DNA from: Actinomadura macrotermitis
GTDB lineage: Bacteria; Actinomycetota; Actinomycetes; Streptosporangiales; Streptosporangiaceae
DNA: 64,000 nt
Direction: 5' to 3'
Assembly (NCBI RefSeq): GCF_009604375.1
Contig: NZ_WEGH01000005.1
Coordinates: 186,001-250,000 of the forward strand
Shown here: positions 34,288 through 44,709 of the stretch, piece by piece
Numbering within the stretch: position 1 is the stretch's first letter
Layout of the letters: each line of letters opens with the position of its first letter
Notes under the pieces: model-generated
Database searches by the model: none
Told to the model about the DNA's origin: nothing
Seen by the model: only the letters and a program-made list of their open reading frames with translations
Position numbers and translations under genes: made by a program

Positions 34288-37200
34288 ATGAGCACTCCCA
34301 CATCTCAGTCCTTGCGTCAGGCCCTGAAGGAACGCGTCGTGGTGGCCGACGGGGGCATGGGGACGATGCTCCAGGACGCCGGCCCCACCCTCGACGACTT
34401 CGAGGGGCACGAGGGCTGCAACGAGGTCCTGAACGTCACCCGGCCCGACATCGTCCGGTCGGTGCACACCGCCTACTTCGACGCCGGCGTGGACTGCGTC
34501 GAGACCAACACCTTCGGCGCCAACCTCGGCAACCTCGGCGAGTACGGCATCACCGACCGGATCTACGAGCTGGCCGAGGCGGGCGCGCGGATCGCCCGCG
34601 AGGTCGCCGACTCCTACGCCACCCCCGACCGGCCGCGCTGGGTGATCGGGTCGGTCGGCCCGGGCACCAAGCTGCCGACGCTCGGCCACGTCTCCTTCGC
34701 CGAGCTGCGCGACGCCTACCAGCTGAACGCCCAGGGCCTCATCGACGGCGGCGCGCACGCCATCCTGGTGGAGACCTGCCAGGACCTGCTGCAGGCCAAG
34801 GCCGCGCTGATCGGCGCCCGCCGCGCCATCGAGGCCGCCGGCGCCGACACGGTGCTGATCGGCCAGGTCACCATCGAGCAGAACGGCGCGATGCTGATGG
34901 GCTCGGAGATCGGCGCGGCGCTGACCGCGCTGGAGCCGATGCGCCTGGACATGATCGGCCTGAACTGCGCGACCGGCCCGGCCGAGATGAGCGAGCACCT
35001 GCGCTACCTGGCCCGGCACGCCCGCATCGGATTGTCGTGCATGCCGAACGCGGGCCTGCCGCAGCTCACCGCCGACGGCGCGCACTACCCGCTGACGCCG
35101 GGCGAGCTGGCCGACGCCCACGACACCTTCACCCGCGAGTTCGGCCTCGGCCTGGTCGGCGGCTGCTGCGGCACCACCCCCGAGCACCTGCGGCAGGTCG
35201 TGGAGCGGGTCCGCGGCCGCGAGGTCGCCGCCCGCCGGCCCCGCCCCGAGGCGGGCGCGGCGTCGCTGTACCAGCACGTCCCGTTCCGCCAGGACACCTC
35301 CTACCTGGCCATCGGCGAGCGCACCAACGCCAACGGCTCCAAGGCGTTCCGCGAGGCGATGCTGGAGGGCCGCTGGGACGACTGCGTCAAGATCGCCCGG
35401 GACCAGGCCCGCGACGGCGCGCACCTGCTGGACCTGTGCGTGGACTACGTCGGCCGCGACGGCGTCGCCGACATGAAGGAGCTCGGCTACCGCTTCGCCA
35501 CCGCCTCCACGCTGCCGATCGTGCTGGACTCCACCGAGACCGACGTGATCGTGGCCGGCCTGGAGATGATCGGCGGCCGCGCCGTGATCAACTCGGTGAA
35601 CTTCGAGGACGGCGACGGCCCCGACTCGCGGCTGGCGCGCCTCATGCCGGCGGTGGTCGAGCACGGCGCCGCCGTCATCGGCCTCACCATCGACGAGCAG
35701 GGCCAGGCCCGCACCGCCGCCAAGAAGGTGGAGATCGCCGTCCGGCTCATCGAGGAGCTGACCGGAAAGTGGGGGATGCGGGTCGAGGACATCATCATCG
35801 ACACCCTCACCTTCACCATCGGCACCGGCCAGGAGGAGTCGCGCCGCGACGCCCTGGAGACCATCGAGGCGATCCGCGAGCTGAAGCGCCGCCACCCGCA
35901 GGTGCAGACGACCCTCGGCCTGTCCAACGTCTCGTTCGGCCTGAACCCGGCCGCGCGGATGGTGCTGAACTCGGTGTTCCTGAACGAGTGCGTGGACGCC
36001 GGCCTGGACTCGGCGATCGTGCACGCCTCCAAGATCCTGCCGATGGCGCGCATCCCCGAGGAGCGGCGCAAGGTCGCGCTGGACCTGGTCTACGACCGGC
36101 GGAGCGAGGGCTACGACCCGCTGCACCGGTTCATGGAGCTGTTCGAGGGCGTCGACACCGCCGCGATGAAGGCCGACCGGGCCGCCGAGCTGCAGGCGCT
36201 GCCGCTGTGGGAGCGGCTGAAGCGCCGCATCGTGGACGGCGAGCTGGACGGCCTGCAGGCCGACCTGGACGCCGGCCTGGCCGAGCGCCCCGCCCTGGAG
36301 ATCGTCAACGACGTGCTGCTGGACGGCATGAAGACCGTCGGCGAGCTGTTCGGGTCGGGCCAGATGCAGCTGCCGTTCGTGCTGCAGTCGGCCGAGGTGA
36401 TGAAGACCGCCGTGGCCTACCTCGAACCGCACATGGAGAAGGCCGACGACGACGGCGGCAAGGGCCGCATCGTGCTGGCGACCGTCAAGGGCGACGTGCA
36501 CGACATCGGCAAGAACCTGGTCGACATCATCTTGTCCAACAACGGCTACGACGTGGTCAACATCGGCATCAAGCAGCCGATGTCGGCGATCCTGGAGGCC
36601 GCCCGCGAGGAGCGCGCCGACGTGATCGGCATGTCGGGCCTGCTGGTCAAGTCCACGGTGATCATGAAGGAGAACCTGCAGGAGCTGAACTCGCGCGGGC
36701 TGGCCGACCGCTGGCCGGTGCTGCTCGGCGGCGCCGCCCTCACCCGCGCCTACGTCGAGCAGGACCTGGCCGAGCTGTTCCAGGGCGAGGTCCGCTACGC
36801 CCGCGACGCCTTCGAGGGCCTGCGGCTGATGGACGCCTTCATGGCCGTCAAGCGCGGCGAGGCGGGCGCGCAGCTGCCGCCGCTGCGCGAGCGCCGGGTC
36901 AAGAAGGGCGCCACGCTCCAGGTCACCGAGCCCGAGGACATGCCGGCCCGCTCGGACGTGGCCGTCGACAACCCCGTCCCCGAGCCGCCGTTCTTCGGTG
37001 ACCGCATCGTCAAGGGCATCGCGCTGAACGACTACGCCTCGTTCCTGGACGAGCGGGCCACCTTCATGGGCCAGTGGGGCCTGAAGCCCGCCCGCGGCGG
37101 CGACGGGCCGTCCTACGAGGAGCTGGTGGAGACCGAGGGCCGGCCGCGGCTGCGGATGTGGCTGGACCGCATCCAGACCGAGGGGCTGATCGAGGCGGCC

Positions 37201-37767
37201 GTCGTCTACGGCTACTTCCCGGCGGTCAGCGAGGGCGACGACCTGGTCATCCTCAACGAGGACGGCTCCGACCGGGAGCGGTTCACCTTCCCGCGCCAGC
37301 GCCGCGACCGGCACCTGTGCCTGGCCGACTTCTTCCGCCCCCGCGACAGCGGGCAGACCGACGTGGCGGCGTTCCAGCTCGTCACGGTCGGCTCGAAGAT
37401 CGCCGAGGCGACCGGGGAGCTGTTCGCCAAGAACGCCTACCGCGACTACCTGGAGCTGCACGGCCTGTCGGTGCAGCTCACCGAGGCGCTGATGGAGTAC
37501 TGGCACGCCCGCATCCGCGCCGAGATCGGGTTCGCCGCCGAGGACTCCGGCGACGTGGAGGACTTCTTCAAGCTCGGCTACCGCGGCGCCCGGTTCTCCT
37601 TCGGCTACGCCGCCTGCCCGGACCTGGAGGACCGCGCGACGCTGGTGCGGCTGCTGAAGCCCGAGCGGATCGGGGTGTCGCTGTCGGAGGAGCTGCAGCT
37701 GGTGCCCGAGCAGTCGGCCGACGCGCTGGTGGTGCACCACCCCGAGGCCAAGTACTTCAACACCTGA
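34288..37767 (+). CDS. metH: Cobalamin-dependent methionine synthase MetH
   Basis: 1,159 residues with all four MetH modules in order. The homocysteine domain has zinc cysteines Cys227 (LNCATGP) and Cys293-Cys294 (GGCCGTTPEH). The folate domain follows, with GERTNANGSKAF. The cobalamin module has DVHDIGKN, His738 being the cobalt ligand, and the activation domain ends in EALMEYWHARIRAEIGF with RGARFSFGYAACPD. It transfers methyl from methyltetrahydrofolate to homocysteine. No cobalamin riboswitch is apparent in the 180-bp upstream region. Together with icmF it shows that this organism uses B12 in two ways. A HAD phosphatase gene follows after a small hairpin. Confidence 0.97.
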   Translation: MSTPTSQSLRQALKERVVVADGGMGTMLQDAGPTLDDFEGHEGCNEVLNVTRPDIVRSVHTAYFDAGVDCVETNTFGANLGNLGEYGITDRIYELAEAGARIAREVADSYATPDRPRWVIGSVGPGTKLPTLGHVSFAELRDAYQLNAQGLIDGGAHAILVETCQDLLQAKAALIGARRAIEAAGADTVLIGQVTIEQNGAMLMGSEIGAALTALEPMRLDMIGLNCATGPAEMSEHLRYLARHARIGLSCMPNAGLPQLTADGAHYPLTPGELADAHDTFTREFGLGLVGGCCGTTPEHLRQVVERVRGREVAARRPRPEAGAASLYQHVPFRQDTSYLAIGERTNANGSKAFREAMLEGRWDDCVKIARDQARDGAHLLDLCVDYVGRDGVADMKELGYRFATASTLPIVLDSTETDVIVAGLEMIGGRAVINSVNFEDGDGPDSRLARLMPAVVEHGAAVIGLTIDEQGQARTAAKKVEIAVRLIEELTGKWGMRVEDIIIDTLTFTIGTGQEESRRDALETIEAIRELKRRHPQVQTTLGLSNVSFGLNPAARMVLNSVFLNECVDAGLDSAIVHASKILPMARIPEERRKVALDLVYDRRSEGYDPLHRFMELFEGVDTAAMKADRAAELQALPLWERLKRRIVDGELDGLQADLDAGLAERPALEIVNDVLLDGMKTVGELFGSGQMQLPFVLQSAEVMKTAVAYLEPHMEKADDDGGKGRIVLATVKGDVHDIGKNLVDIILSNNGYDVVNIGIKQPMSAILEAAREERADVIGMSGLLVKSTVIMKENLQELNSRGLADRWPVLLGGAALTRAYVEQDLAELFQGEVRYARDAFEGLRLMDAFMAVKRGEAGAQLPPLRERRVKKGATLQVTEPEDMPARSDVAVDNPVPEPPFFGDRIVKGIALNDYASFLDERATFMGQWGLKPARGGDGPSYEELVETEGRPRLRMWLDRIQTEGLIEAAVVYGYFPAVSEGDDLVILNEDGSDRERFTFPRQRRDRHLCLADFFRPRDSGQTDVAAFQLVTVGSKIAEATGELFAKNAYRDYLELHGLSVQLTEALMEYWHARIRAEIGFAAEDSGDVEDFFKLGYRGARFSFGYAACPDLEDRATLVRLLKPERIGVSLSEELQLVPEQSADALVVHHPEAKYFNT

Positions 37768-37772
37768 TCTAT

Positions 37773-37796
37773 CCTTCGGTCCCTCGGACCGGAAGG
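37773..37796 (+). promoter_or_regulatory. Intercistronic hairpin masking the HAD ribosome site
   Basis: CCTTCGGTCC and GGACCGGAAGG pair around CTC with one bulged base. The right arm contains the GGAAGGGG ribosome site of the next gene, so the hairpin may damp its translation. Confidence 0.4.
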
Positions 37797-37805
37797 GGAC
37801 ACAAG

Positions 37806-38465
37806 GTGACAAGCGCGACCGGGTTGCAGGCCGTCCTGTTCGACATGGACGGCCTGCTGATCGACTCCGAGCGGCTGTGGCTGGCCGTCGAGCACGAGGT
37901 GATGGCCCGGCTCGGCGGCGAGTGGAGCGAGGAGCACCAGCACGACCTGGTCGGCGGCAGCCTGGACCGGGCGGTGGCCTACATGCTGGAGCTGTCCGGC
38001 TCGGACGTGCCGCCCGCGCGGGTGGGGGAGTGGCTGCTGGCCGGCATGGCCGAGCAGCTGGGCGCGGGCGTGCCGCTGCTGCCGGGCGCCAAGGAGCTGC
38101 TCGCCGAGGTCCGCGCCGCCGGGGTGCCGGCCGCGCTGGTGTCCTCCAGCCACCGGCGGCTGATCGAGCCGGTGCTGGACGCGATCGGCCGCGAGCACTT
38201 CGCGGTGACCGTCGCCGGGGACGAGGTCGCCCGCACCAAGCCCGATCCCGAGCCGTACCTGACCGCCGCCGCGCGCCTGGGCGCGGACCCGCGCCGCTGC
38301 GTGGTGCTGGAGGACTCCCCGAACGGCCTGGCCGCGGCGGAGGCGGCCGGCTGCCGCACGGTCGCGGTGCCGGGCGTCCTGCCGGTGCCGGCGGCGCCCG
38401 GCCGCACCGTGGTGGCCTCGCTGCGCGAGGTGGACCTGGCGTTCCTGGCGGCGCTCGGGGCCTGA
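37806..38465 (+). CDS. HAD superfamily phosphatase, beta-phosphoglucomutase-like subfamily
   Basis: 219 residues from a GTG. The nucleophile motif is LFDMDGLLIDSE (Asp13, Asp15), motif II LVSSSH, the lysine in RTKPDPEPY, and motif IV VVLEDSPNGLAAAEAAG. The cap is the small helical type. It probably dephosphorylates a sugar phosphate or nucleotide; the exact substrate cannot be inferred. It is 38 bp behind metH and likely co-transcribed. Confidence 0.92.
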   Translation: MTSATGLQAVLFDMDGLLIDSERLWLAVEHEVMARLGGEWSEEHQHDLVGGSLDRAVAYMLELSGSDVPPARVGEWLLAGMAEQLGAGVPLLPGAKELLAEVRAAGVPAALVSSSHRRLIEPVLDAIGREHFAVTVAGDEVARTKPDPEPYLTAAARLGADPRRCVVLEDSPNGLAAAEAAGCRTVAVPGVLPVPAAPGRTVVASLREVDLAFLAALGA

Positions 38466-38814
38466 GCGCCGCCCGGGAGCACCCGCCCGGAACCGCGGTG
38501 CGGGAAAACGCCGGCCGGCCGGGCGCCGAGCCGGTAGGCTGCACCGTCCCGCCGCCGGTGCCCCGCGTCCCGCCCGGCCGGCCCCGGCTCTGCCGCCGAA
38601 CCGTCATGTGATCGTTGCCGGACGTTGATTTCCCCCTGCATACCGCAAAACGGCTCACTCCTGGGTCCCTGATACTCCCGGGGTGCTCCCTAGGGGACGG
38701 ATCACGCGCAAGGAGGAGACGGCGGCGCCGGTAAACGGTCCCCGGGGAGGATCGGCCCCACGGTCCCCGCGTGTGACCATGGAAGGGAAGCACCGTTCGG
38801 ACTGAGGGGCCGGC
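38466..38814. other. 349-bp intergenic region with no recognised gene
   Basis: The left part is GC-rich with TAGGCT at about 38536 that resembles a -10. The middle (38600-38680) is locally AT-richer. Near the right end an eight-codon open frame starts with the ATG at 38779. GAGGGG before 38815 is the ribosome site of the next gene. I looked for riboswitch cores and saw none I can support. Confidence 0.4.
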
Positions 38815-39252
38815 ATGAGCGATTCCGTCATTTTCGCGATCAGCCTGGGGGTCACCCTGGCCGGCCTGGTGGTGAGCTGGGGCCTGTACCGGCGCCGGGG
38901 GGCGGCGCTCGCGATGCGCGGCGCGGCCTGGTCGCTGGTCCCGCTCGCCGCCGCGCTGACGGGGGTCACCGGGTTCCTGGTCGACCTCGCGCTCAGCCCC
39001 GCCAAGTGGGCGGGCGTCGTCGTGGCGGGCCTGGCCGTCCTGCTCTACCTGACCTCGGGCGCCATGCTCGGCCGCCGCGCGGCGGCGGGTGGCGGCGGGC
39101 GCAGGGCCGCCGCCCGCGGCGAGGCGGCGCCGAAGGCCGCCGGGCGCCGTGCGCCGCGCGGCGAGGTCGCCGGCGCCCCGGGCGCCGGGGCCGGCATGGA
39201 CCCCGAACTCGCCGAGATCGAGGAGATCCTGCGCAACCGCGGCATCAAGTGA
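38815..39252 (+). CDS. Small three-helix membrane protein with conserved C-terminal tail
   Basis: 145 residues: helices at about 5-24, 35-57 and 62-82, then a basic Ala/Gly/Arg-rich linker and the acidic end MDPELAEIEEILRNRGIK. Proteins with this design occur in streptomycetes and relatives, sometimes misnamed cellulose synthase; there is no glycosyltransferase domain. The start is supported by GAGGGG 6 nt upstream. Function unknown. A strong hairpin follows. Confidence 0.75.
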   Translation: MSDSVIFAISLGVTLAGLVVSWGLYRRRGAALAMRGAAWSLVPLAAALTGVTGFLVDLALSPAKWAGVVVAGLAVLLYLTSGAMLGRRAAAGGGGRRAAARGEAAPKAAGRRAPRGEVAGAPGAGAGMDPELAEIEEILRNRGIK

Positions 39253-39288
39253 TCCGCACCGGATGACCGGTGCCCCGCGCTCGGGGCC

Positions 39289-39331
39289 GGCCGGGGCGTC
39301 CTCCTGCGACAGGCAGGGGGGCGCCCCGGCC
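39289..39331 (+). terminator. Terminator hairpin after the small membrane gene
   Basis: GGCCGGGGCG (39289-39298) pairs with CGCCCCGGCC (39322-39331); the loop contains a further CCTGC/GCAGG stem. A short T-rich run (GTCGTTTCT) follows. Confidence 0.7.
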
Positions 39332-39424
39332 GTCGTTTCTGCGGAGATCCGATCCGACCTGCGCAGGGTCGATCTCAGATCGGACTCGGTCCGGTAAAGC
39401 TTCCCGCTCCGTCCCGGTCTGCGG

Positions 39425-39455
39425 TTGCCGAGCACCCCTGGACGTTACGTACTAT
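39425..39455 (+). promoter_or_regulatory. Candidate promoter of importer 2
   Basis: TTGCCG (39425-39430) and TACTAT (39450-39455), spacer 19 bp, in an AT-richer stretch. The predicted leader of about 230 nt up to 39691 is unusually long and holds no ORF I can support. Tandem GATC-rich half repeats lie just upstream (39345-39385). Confidence 0.45.
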
Positions 39456-39690
39456 CTGGGCGCTTTGTCCTTTGTGTTGTGCAGGTCACGTGTGCCCCAG
39501 ATGACGACGAGATCACAAGTCAGAAACGGGTACTGGCACAGGCTGCTTCACGGATGGACAGTCGTGCCCGAAGCACTAGGTTTCCCTCCAGCAAACGCGG
39601 CGTAACGGGCACGCGGGCAGCGGACGATCCCGCTCTGCCCCCGGCCGTCGGCCGGTGGCAGCGTGGCCGGAGATGTAGGAGGTAGCGAGC

Positions 39691-40686
39691 GTGACCGCAC
39701 CGATCGAGGTGTCGGGGTCCGAGACCGAGGCCCAGCCGGACGCCGTCCTTGCGGGCGTCGATCGCAAGGCGATCCAGGGGCGTTCGCTCGGGCAGATCGC
39801 CTGGCTGCGCCTCAAGCGCGACAAGGTCGCCATCGGCGGCGGCATCGTGGTGATGCTGCTGATCCTGATGGCCGTCGTCGGGCCCTTCCTGGTGGGCGAC
39901 CCCAACCAGCCGCACAACGACCTCATCGACCCGATGCTGTCGCGTCCCAAGACCGGCATCATGCACTCGGGCATCAGCTCCCACCACTGGCTCGGCGTCG
40001 ACCTGCCGGCCGGCCGGGACATGCTCAGCCGCATCGTCAACGGTGCCAAGTACTCGCTGATCATCTCCTTCCTCGCCACGATCCTGGCGGTGGTGCTCGG
40101 GGTGTTCTTCGGCGTGGTGGCCGGCTACTTCGGCGGCTGGGTGGACACCCTCATCGCGCGCACCATGGACATCTTCCTGGCGTTCCCGCTGCTGCTGTTC
40201 GCGATCGCCCTGGTCGGCGTCTTCCCCGACAGCGCGTTCGGGCTGTCGGGCAACGGCCTGCGGGTGGCGTTCCTGATCTTTGTGATCGGGTTCTTCAGCT
40301 GGCCCTACATCGGGCGCATCATCCGCGGCCAGACGCTGTCGCTGCGCGAGCGCGAGTTCGTCGACGCGGCCCGGAGCATGGGCGCGCGGGCGCCCTACAT
40401 CCTGTTCCGCGAGCTGCTGCCGAACCTGTGGGCGCCCATCCTGGTCTACGCGACCCTGATGATCCCGACCAACATCATCTTCGAGGCCTCGCTGTCGTTC
40501 CTCGGCGTCGGCATCAAGGCGCCCACCCCCAGCTGGGGCGGGATGCTGAACGAGGCCAAGGAGGTCTACGAGGTCGCGCCGCACTTCATGTTCTTCCCGG
40601 GCATGGCGATCTTCATCACCGTGCTGGCCTTCAACCTTTTCGGTGACGGCCTTCGGGACGCCCTGGACCCGCGCTCCTCGCGCTGA
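39691..40686 (+). CDS. Oligopeptide ABC transporter permease, DppC/OppC type (importer 2)
   Basis: 331 residues from a GTG, with TAGGAGG about 9 nt upstream. N-terminal cytoplasmic segment (GRSLGQIAWLRLKRDKVA), first helix, the block HHWLGVDLPAGRDMLSRIV, then five helices; the coupling loop is EFVDAARSMGARAPYI. Gene order here (C, binding protein, B, D, F) differs from importers 1 and 3, so this operon has a separate history. Confidence 0.94.
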   Translation: MTAPIEVSGSETEAQPDAVLAGVDRKAIQGRSLGQIAWLRLKRDKVAIGGGIVVMLLILMAVVGPFLVGDPNQPHNDLIDPMLSRPKTGIMHSGISSHHWLGVDLPAGRDMLSRIVNGAKYSLIISFLATILAVVLGVFFGVVAGYFGGWVDTLIARTMDIFLAFPLLLFAIALVGVFPDSAFGLSGNGLRVAFLIFVIGFFSWPYIGRIIRGQTLSLREREFVDAARSMGARAPYILFRELLPNLWAPILVYATLMIPTNIIFEASLSFLGVGIKAPTPSWGGMLNEAKEVYEVAPHFMFFPGMAIFITVLAFNLFGDGLRDALDPRSSR

Positions 40687-40747
40687 CATCCAGAACACCC
40701 ATCGTTCGAGACAGCCTCGACCGAACTCCAAAGGGAGACCGCAAGAG

Positions 40748-42508
40748 ATGAAGAGATCAGCATTCAGGGGGTCCGCCGCGCTGGCTGCGGTCGGCGTCAC
40801 CGCCGCCCTCGCGCTGTCCGCCTGTGGGGGCGGGGACGAGAACGGTGGCGGTGACGGCGCCTTCGACCAGGCCAGCAACGCCATCGTGAACGCGTCCGAC
40901 AAAAAGGGCGGCACGCTGAACCTGCTGCGGACCGGCGACTTCGACTCGACCGACCCGGGCAACATGTACTACGCGACCGCGTGGAACTTCAGCCGCCTGT
41001 ACGCGCGCCCGCTGCTGACCTTCAAGTCCGTCGCCGGCCAGGGCAACCTGGACATCGTGCCGGACCTGGCGACCGGTCTCGGCCAGGCCAGCCCGGACCA
41101 GAAGACCTGGACCTACAAGCTGCGCACGGGTGTGAAGTTCGCCGACGGCACCCCGGTCACGGCCAAGGACGTCAAGTACGCGGTCGCGCGGAGCAACTAC
41201 TCTCCCGAGGTCATGGAGAAGGGGCCGGTCTACTTCCGGCAGTACCTGGAGAACCCCAACGGGTACAAGGGCCCCTACAAGGACCCGAACCTGGACAACT
41301 TCAAGGGCGTCACCACCCCGGACGACCAGACCGTGGTCTTCCACCTGGCCAAGCCCTTCGCCGAGTTCGACTACCTGGCGACGATCCCGCAGACCGCCCC
41401 CGTGCCGAAGGCCGCCGACACCGGTGACAAGGGCGGCGTGAACTACGCCAAGAGCGTCGTCTCCACCGGCCCGTACAAGATCGACAAGTACGAGCCCGGC
41501 AAGTCGATCTCCCTCAGCAAGAACCCCAACTGGGACACCAGCGACCCCAACCGCAAGCAGCTCGTCGACAAGATCGAGGTGCAGCTGGGCGTCGCGGCCG
41601 ACGAGGTCGACAACCGCCAGATGGACGGCAGCGCGCACATCGACGTGCAGGGCAACGGCGTCAACGCCGCCGCCCGCTCCAAGATCCTGTCGGACCCGGA
41701 GCTGAAGAAGAACGCCGACAACCCCAAGTCCGGCTTCCTGTGGTACACCGCCATCAGCCGCCAGGTCGCGCCGTTCGACAACGTCGAGTGCCGCAAGGCC
41801 GTGCAGTACGCGGTCGACAAGACCGCCTACCAGGCCGCCTACGGTGGCACCACCGGCGGTGACATCGCCTCCACGGTGATGCCCCCGAGCCTGAAGGCCT
41901 ACCAGAAGTTCAACCTGTACGAGACCCCGGGCGACAAGGGCGACGTGGCCAAGGCCAAGGAGCACCTGAAGGCCTGCGGCAAGCCCGACGGCTTCTCCAC
42001 CAGCATCTCCTACCGCACCGAGCGGCCGAAGGAGAAGGCCGCCGCCGAGTCGGTGAAGGCCTCCCTGGAGAAGGTCGGCATCAAGGTCGACATCAAGAAC
42101 TACCCCGAGGACGGGTACACCGGCGGCGTCGTCGGCGACCCCAAGTTCGTCAAGAAGAACAACCTCGGCCTGATGGTCTACGGCTGGGCCGCCGACTTCC
42201 CGAGCGGGTTCGGCTTCCTGCAGCAGATCACCGACCCGGGCGCGCTGAAGGGCACCGGCTCCTCCAACATCTCCCACATCGACCTGCCTGAGATCGCCAA
42301 GATGTTCCAGGACGTCCCCGCCATCAAGGACGAGGCCGGCCGGAACAAGGTCTACCAGGAGATCGACAAGAAGGTCATGGAGGACGCCTCCATCATCCCG
42401 ATGCTCTACGCGAAGAACCTGTACTACCGGAACCCCAAGGTGAGCAACGTGTTCATCAACTACGGCTACTCCGGCATGTACGACTACGCCAACCTCGGGC
42501 TGAAGTAA
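40748..42508 (+). CDS. Oligopeptide ABC transporter substrate-binding lipoprotein (importer 2)
   Basis: 586 residues from the ATG at 40748, which follows AAGGGAG. Signal peptide with lipobox LSAC (Cys near residue 25), then a Gly/Glu/Asp-rich linker. Family 5 blocks: TWTYKLRTGVKFADGTPVTA, STGPYKIDKYEPG and CRKAVQYAVDKTAYQAAYG. It is clearly more distant from the other two binding proteins than they are from each other, suggesting a different ligand range. Codons are slightly more A-rich (many AAG), fitting high expression. Confidence 0.94.
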   Translation: MKRSAFRGSAALAAVGVTAALALSACGGGDENGGGDGAFDQASNAIVNASDKKGGTLNLLRTGDFDSTDPGNMYYATAWNFSRLYARPLLTFKSVAGQGNLDIVPDLATGLGQASPDQKTWTYKLRTGVKFADGTPVTAKDVKYAVARSNYSPEVMEKGPVYFRQYLENPNGYKGPYKDPNLDNFKGVTTPDDQTVVFHLAKPFAEFDYLATIPQTAPVPKAADTGDKGGVNYAKSVVSTGPYKIDKYEPGKSISLSKNPNWDTSDPNRKQLVDKIEVQLGVAADEVDNRQMDGSAHIDVQGNGVNAAARSKILSDPELKKNADNPKSGFLWYTAISRQVAPFDNVECRKAVQYAVDKTAYQAAYGGTTGGDIASTVMPPSLKAYQKFNLYETPGDKGDVAKAKEHLKACGKPDGFSTSISYRTERPKEKAAAESVKASLEKVGIKVDIKNYPEDGYTGGVVGDPKFVKKNNLGLMVYGWAADFPSGFGFLQQITDPGALKGTGSSNISHIDLPEIAKMFQDVPAIKDEAGRNKVYQEIDKKVMEDASIIPMLYAKNLYYRNPKVSNVFINYGYSGMYDYANLGLK

Positions 42509-42552
42509 AGATCTGAGAGAGGTGAAGGCAGAGGCGGCCGGCGCCGATAGCA

Positions 42553-43562
<1,010 letters not shown>

Positions 43563-43563
<1 letters not shown>

Positions 43564-44660
43564 TGGCGGGCAAGGCGAGCAAGGCGCGCGGCGCCGAGAC
43601 CATCGACACGGCCGCGACCGGCGCCGCCGCGGCGCACACCCCCTCGGCCTTCCTCGAGGTCCGGGACCTGAAGATCCACTTCCCCAGCGACGACGGCCTG
43701 GTCAAGTCCGTGGACGGCCTGTCGTTCGAGCTGGAGCGCGGCCGCACCCTCGGCATCGTGGGCGAGTCGGGCTCGGGCAAGAGCGTGACCAGCCTCGGCA
43801 TCCTCGGCCTGCACAACCGGCGCAACGCCAAGGTCTCGGGGGAGATCTGGCTGGACGGCCAGGAGCTGGTCGGCGCCACCGAGGAGCAGGTGCGCCGGCT
43901 GCGCGGCCGCGACATGGCGATGATCTTCCAGGACCCGCTGTCGTCGATGCACCCCTTCTACACGGTGGGCCAGCAGATCGTCGAGGCGTACCGGATCCAC
44001 CACGACGTCAGCAAGAAGGCCGCGCGCAAGCACGCGATCGAGATGCTGGGCCGCGTCGGGATCCCCAAGCCCGACCGGCGGGTGGACGACTACCCGCACC
44101 AGTTCTCCGGCGGCATGCGCCAGCGCGCCATGATCGCGATGGCGCTGTCGTGCGACCCCGAGCTGCTGATCGCCGACGAGCCGACCACGGCCCTGGACGT
44201 GACCGTGCAGGCGCAGATCCTGGACCTGATCCGGGACCTGCAGCGCGAGTTCAACTCCGCCGTCATCATGATCACCCATGACCTGGGCGTGGTGGCCGAG
44301 CTGTCGGACGACATCCTGGTCATGTACGGCGGCCGCAGCGTGGAGTACGGCAGCGTGGAGGACGTCTTCCACCGGCCCGAGCACCCCTACACCTGGGGCC
44401 TGCTCGGCTCGATGCCGCGGCTGGACCGCGACCGCACCGAGCGGCTGATGCCGATCAAGGGCACCCCGCCCAGCCTGATCAACCTGCCGCCCGGCTGCGC
44501 GTTCAGCCCGCGCTGCGCCTTCGAGGGGCTGACCGACGGCAAGGCGACCACCGAGCGTCCCGAGCTGCGCGAGTCGGCGCCCGGGCACAAGGTGGCCTGC
44601 CACCTGCCGGCGGAGCGCAGGCGGCAGATCTGGGCCGAAGAGATCGCGCCGAAGCTGTGA
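43563..44660 (+). CDS. Oligopeptide ABC transporter ATP-binding protein, DppD/OppD type (importer 2)
   Basis: 365 residues. After a 30-residue Ala-rich leader the ABC domain begins with FLEVRDLKIHFPSDDG. Walker A GESGSGKS, signature FSGGMRQRAMIAMAL, Walker B LLIADEPTTALD, MITHDLGV. The oligo_HPY tail has GCAFSPRCAF and a later Cys in VACHLP. It works with the following protein as motor. The start overlaps the permease stop. Confidence 0.95.
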
Positions 44661-44709
44661 CGGGGAGCATCGGGGGAGCGTGCTCCCCGACGGAGAACGT
44701 GGAGACATC

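Noticed and set aside
38600..38800. Possible c-di-AMP (ydaO-type) riboswitch before the small membrane protein
   Set aside because: GC-rich blocks are present but the conserved ydaO sequence elements are not recognisable.
34237..39435. Open frame of about 1,730 codons on the minus strand opposite metH
   Set aside because: It lies antisense to an unmistakable MetH; its translation is low-complexity His/Gln/Arg/Leu/Val without domains, as expected from GC-biased third positions.
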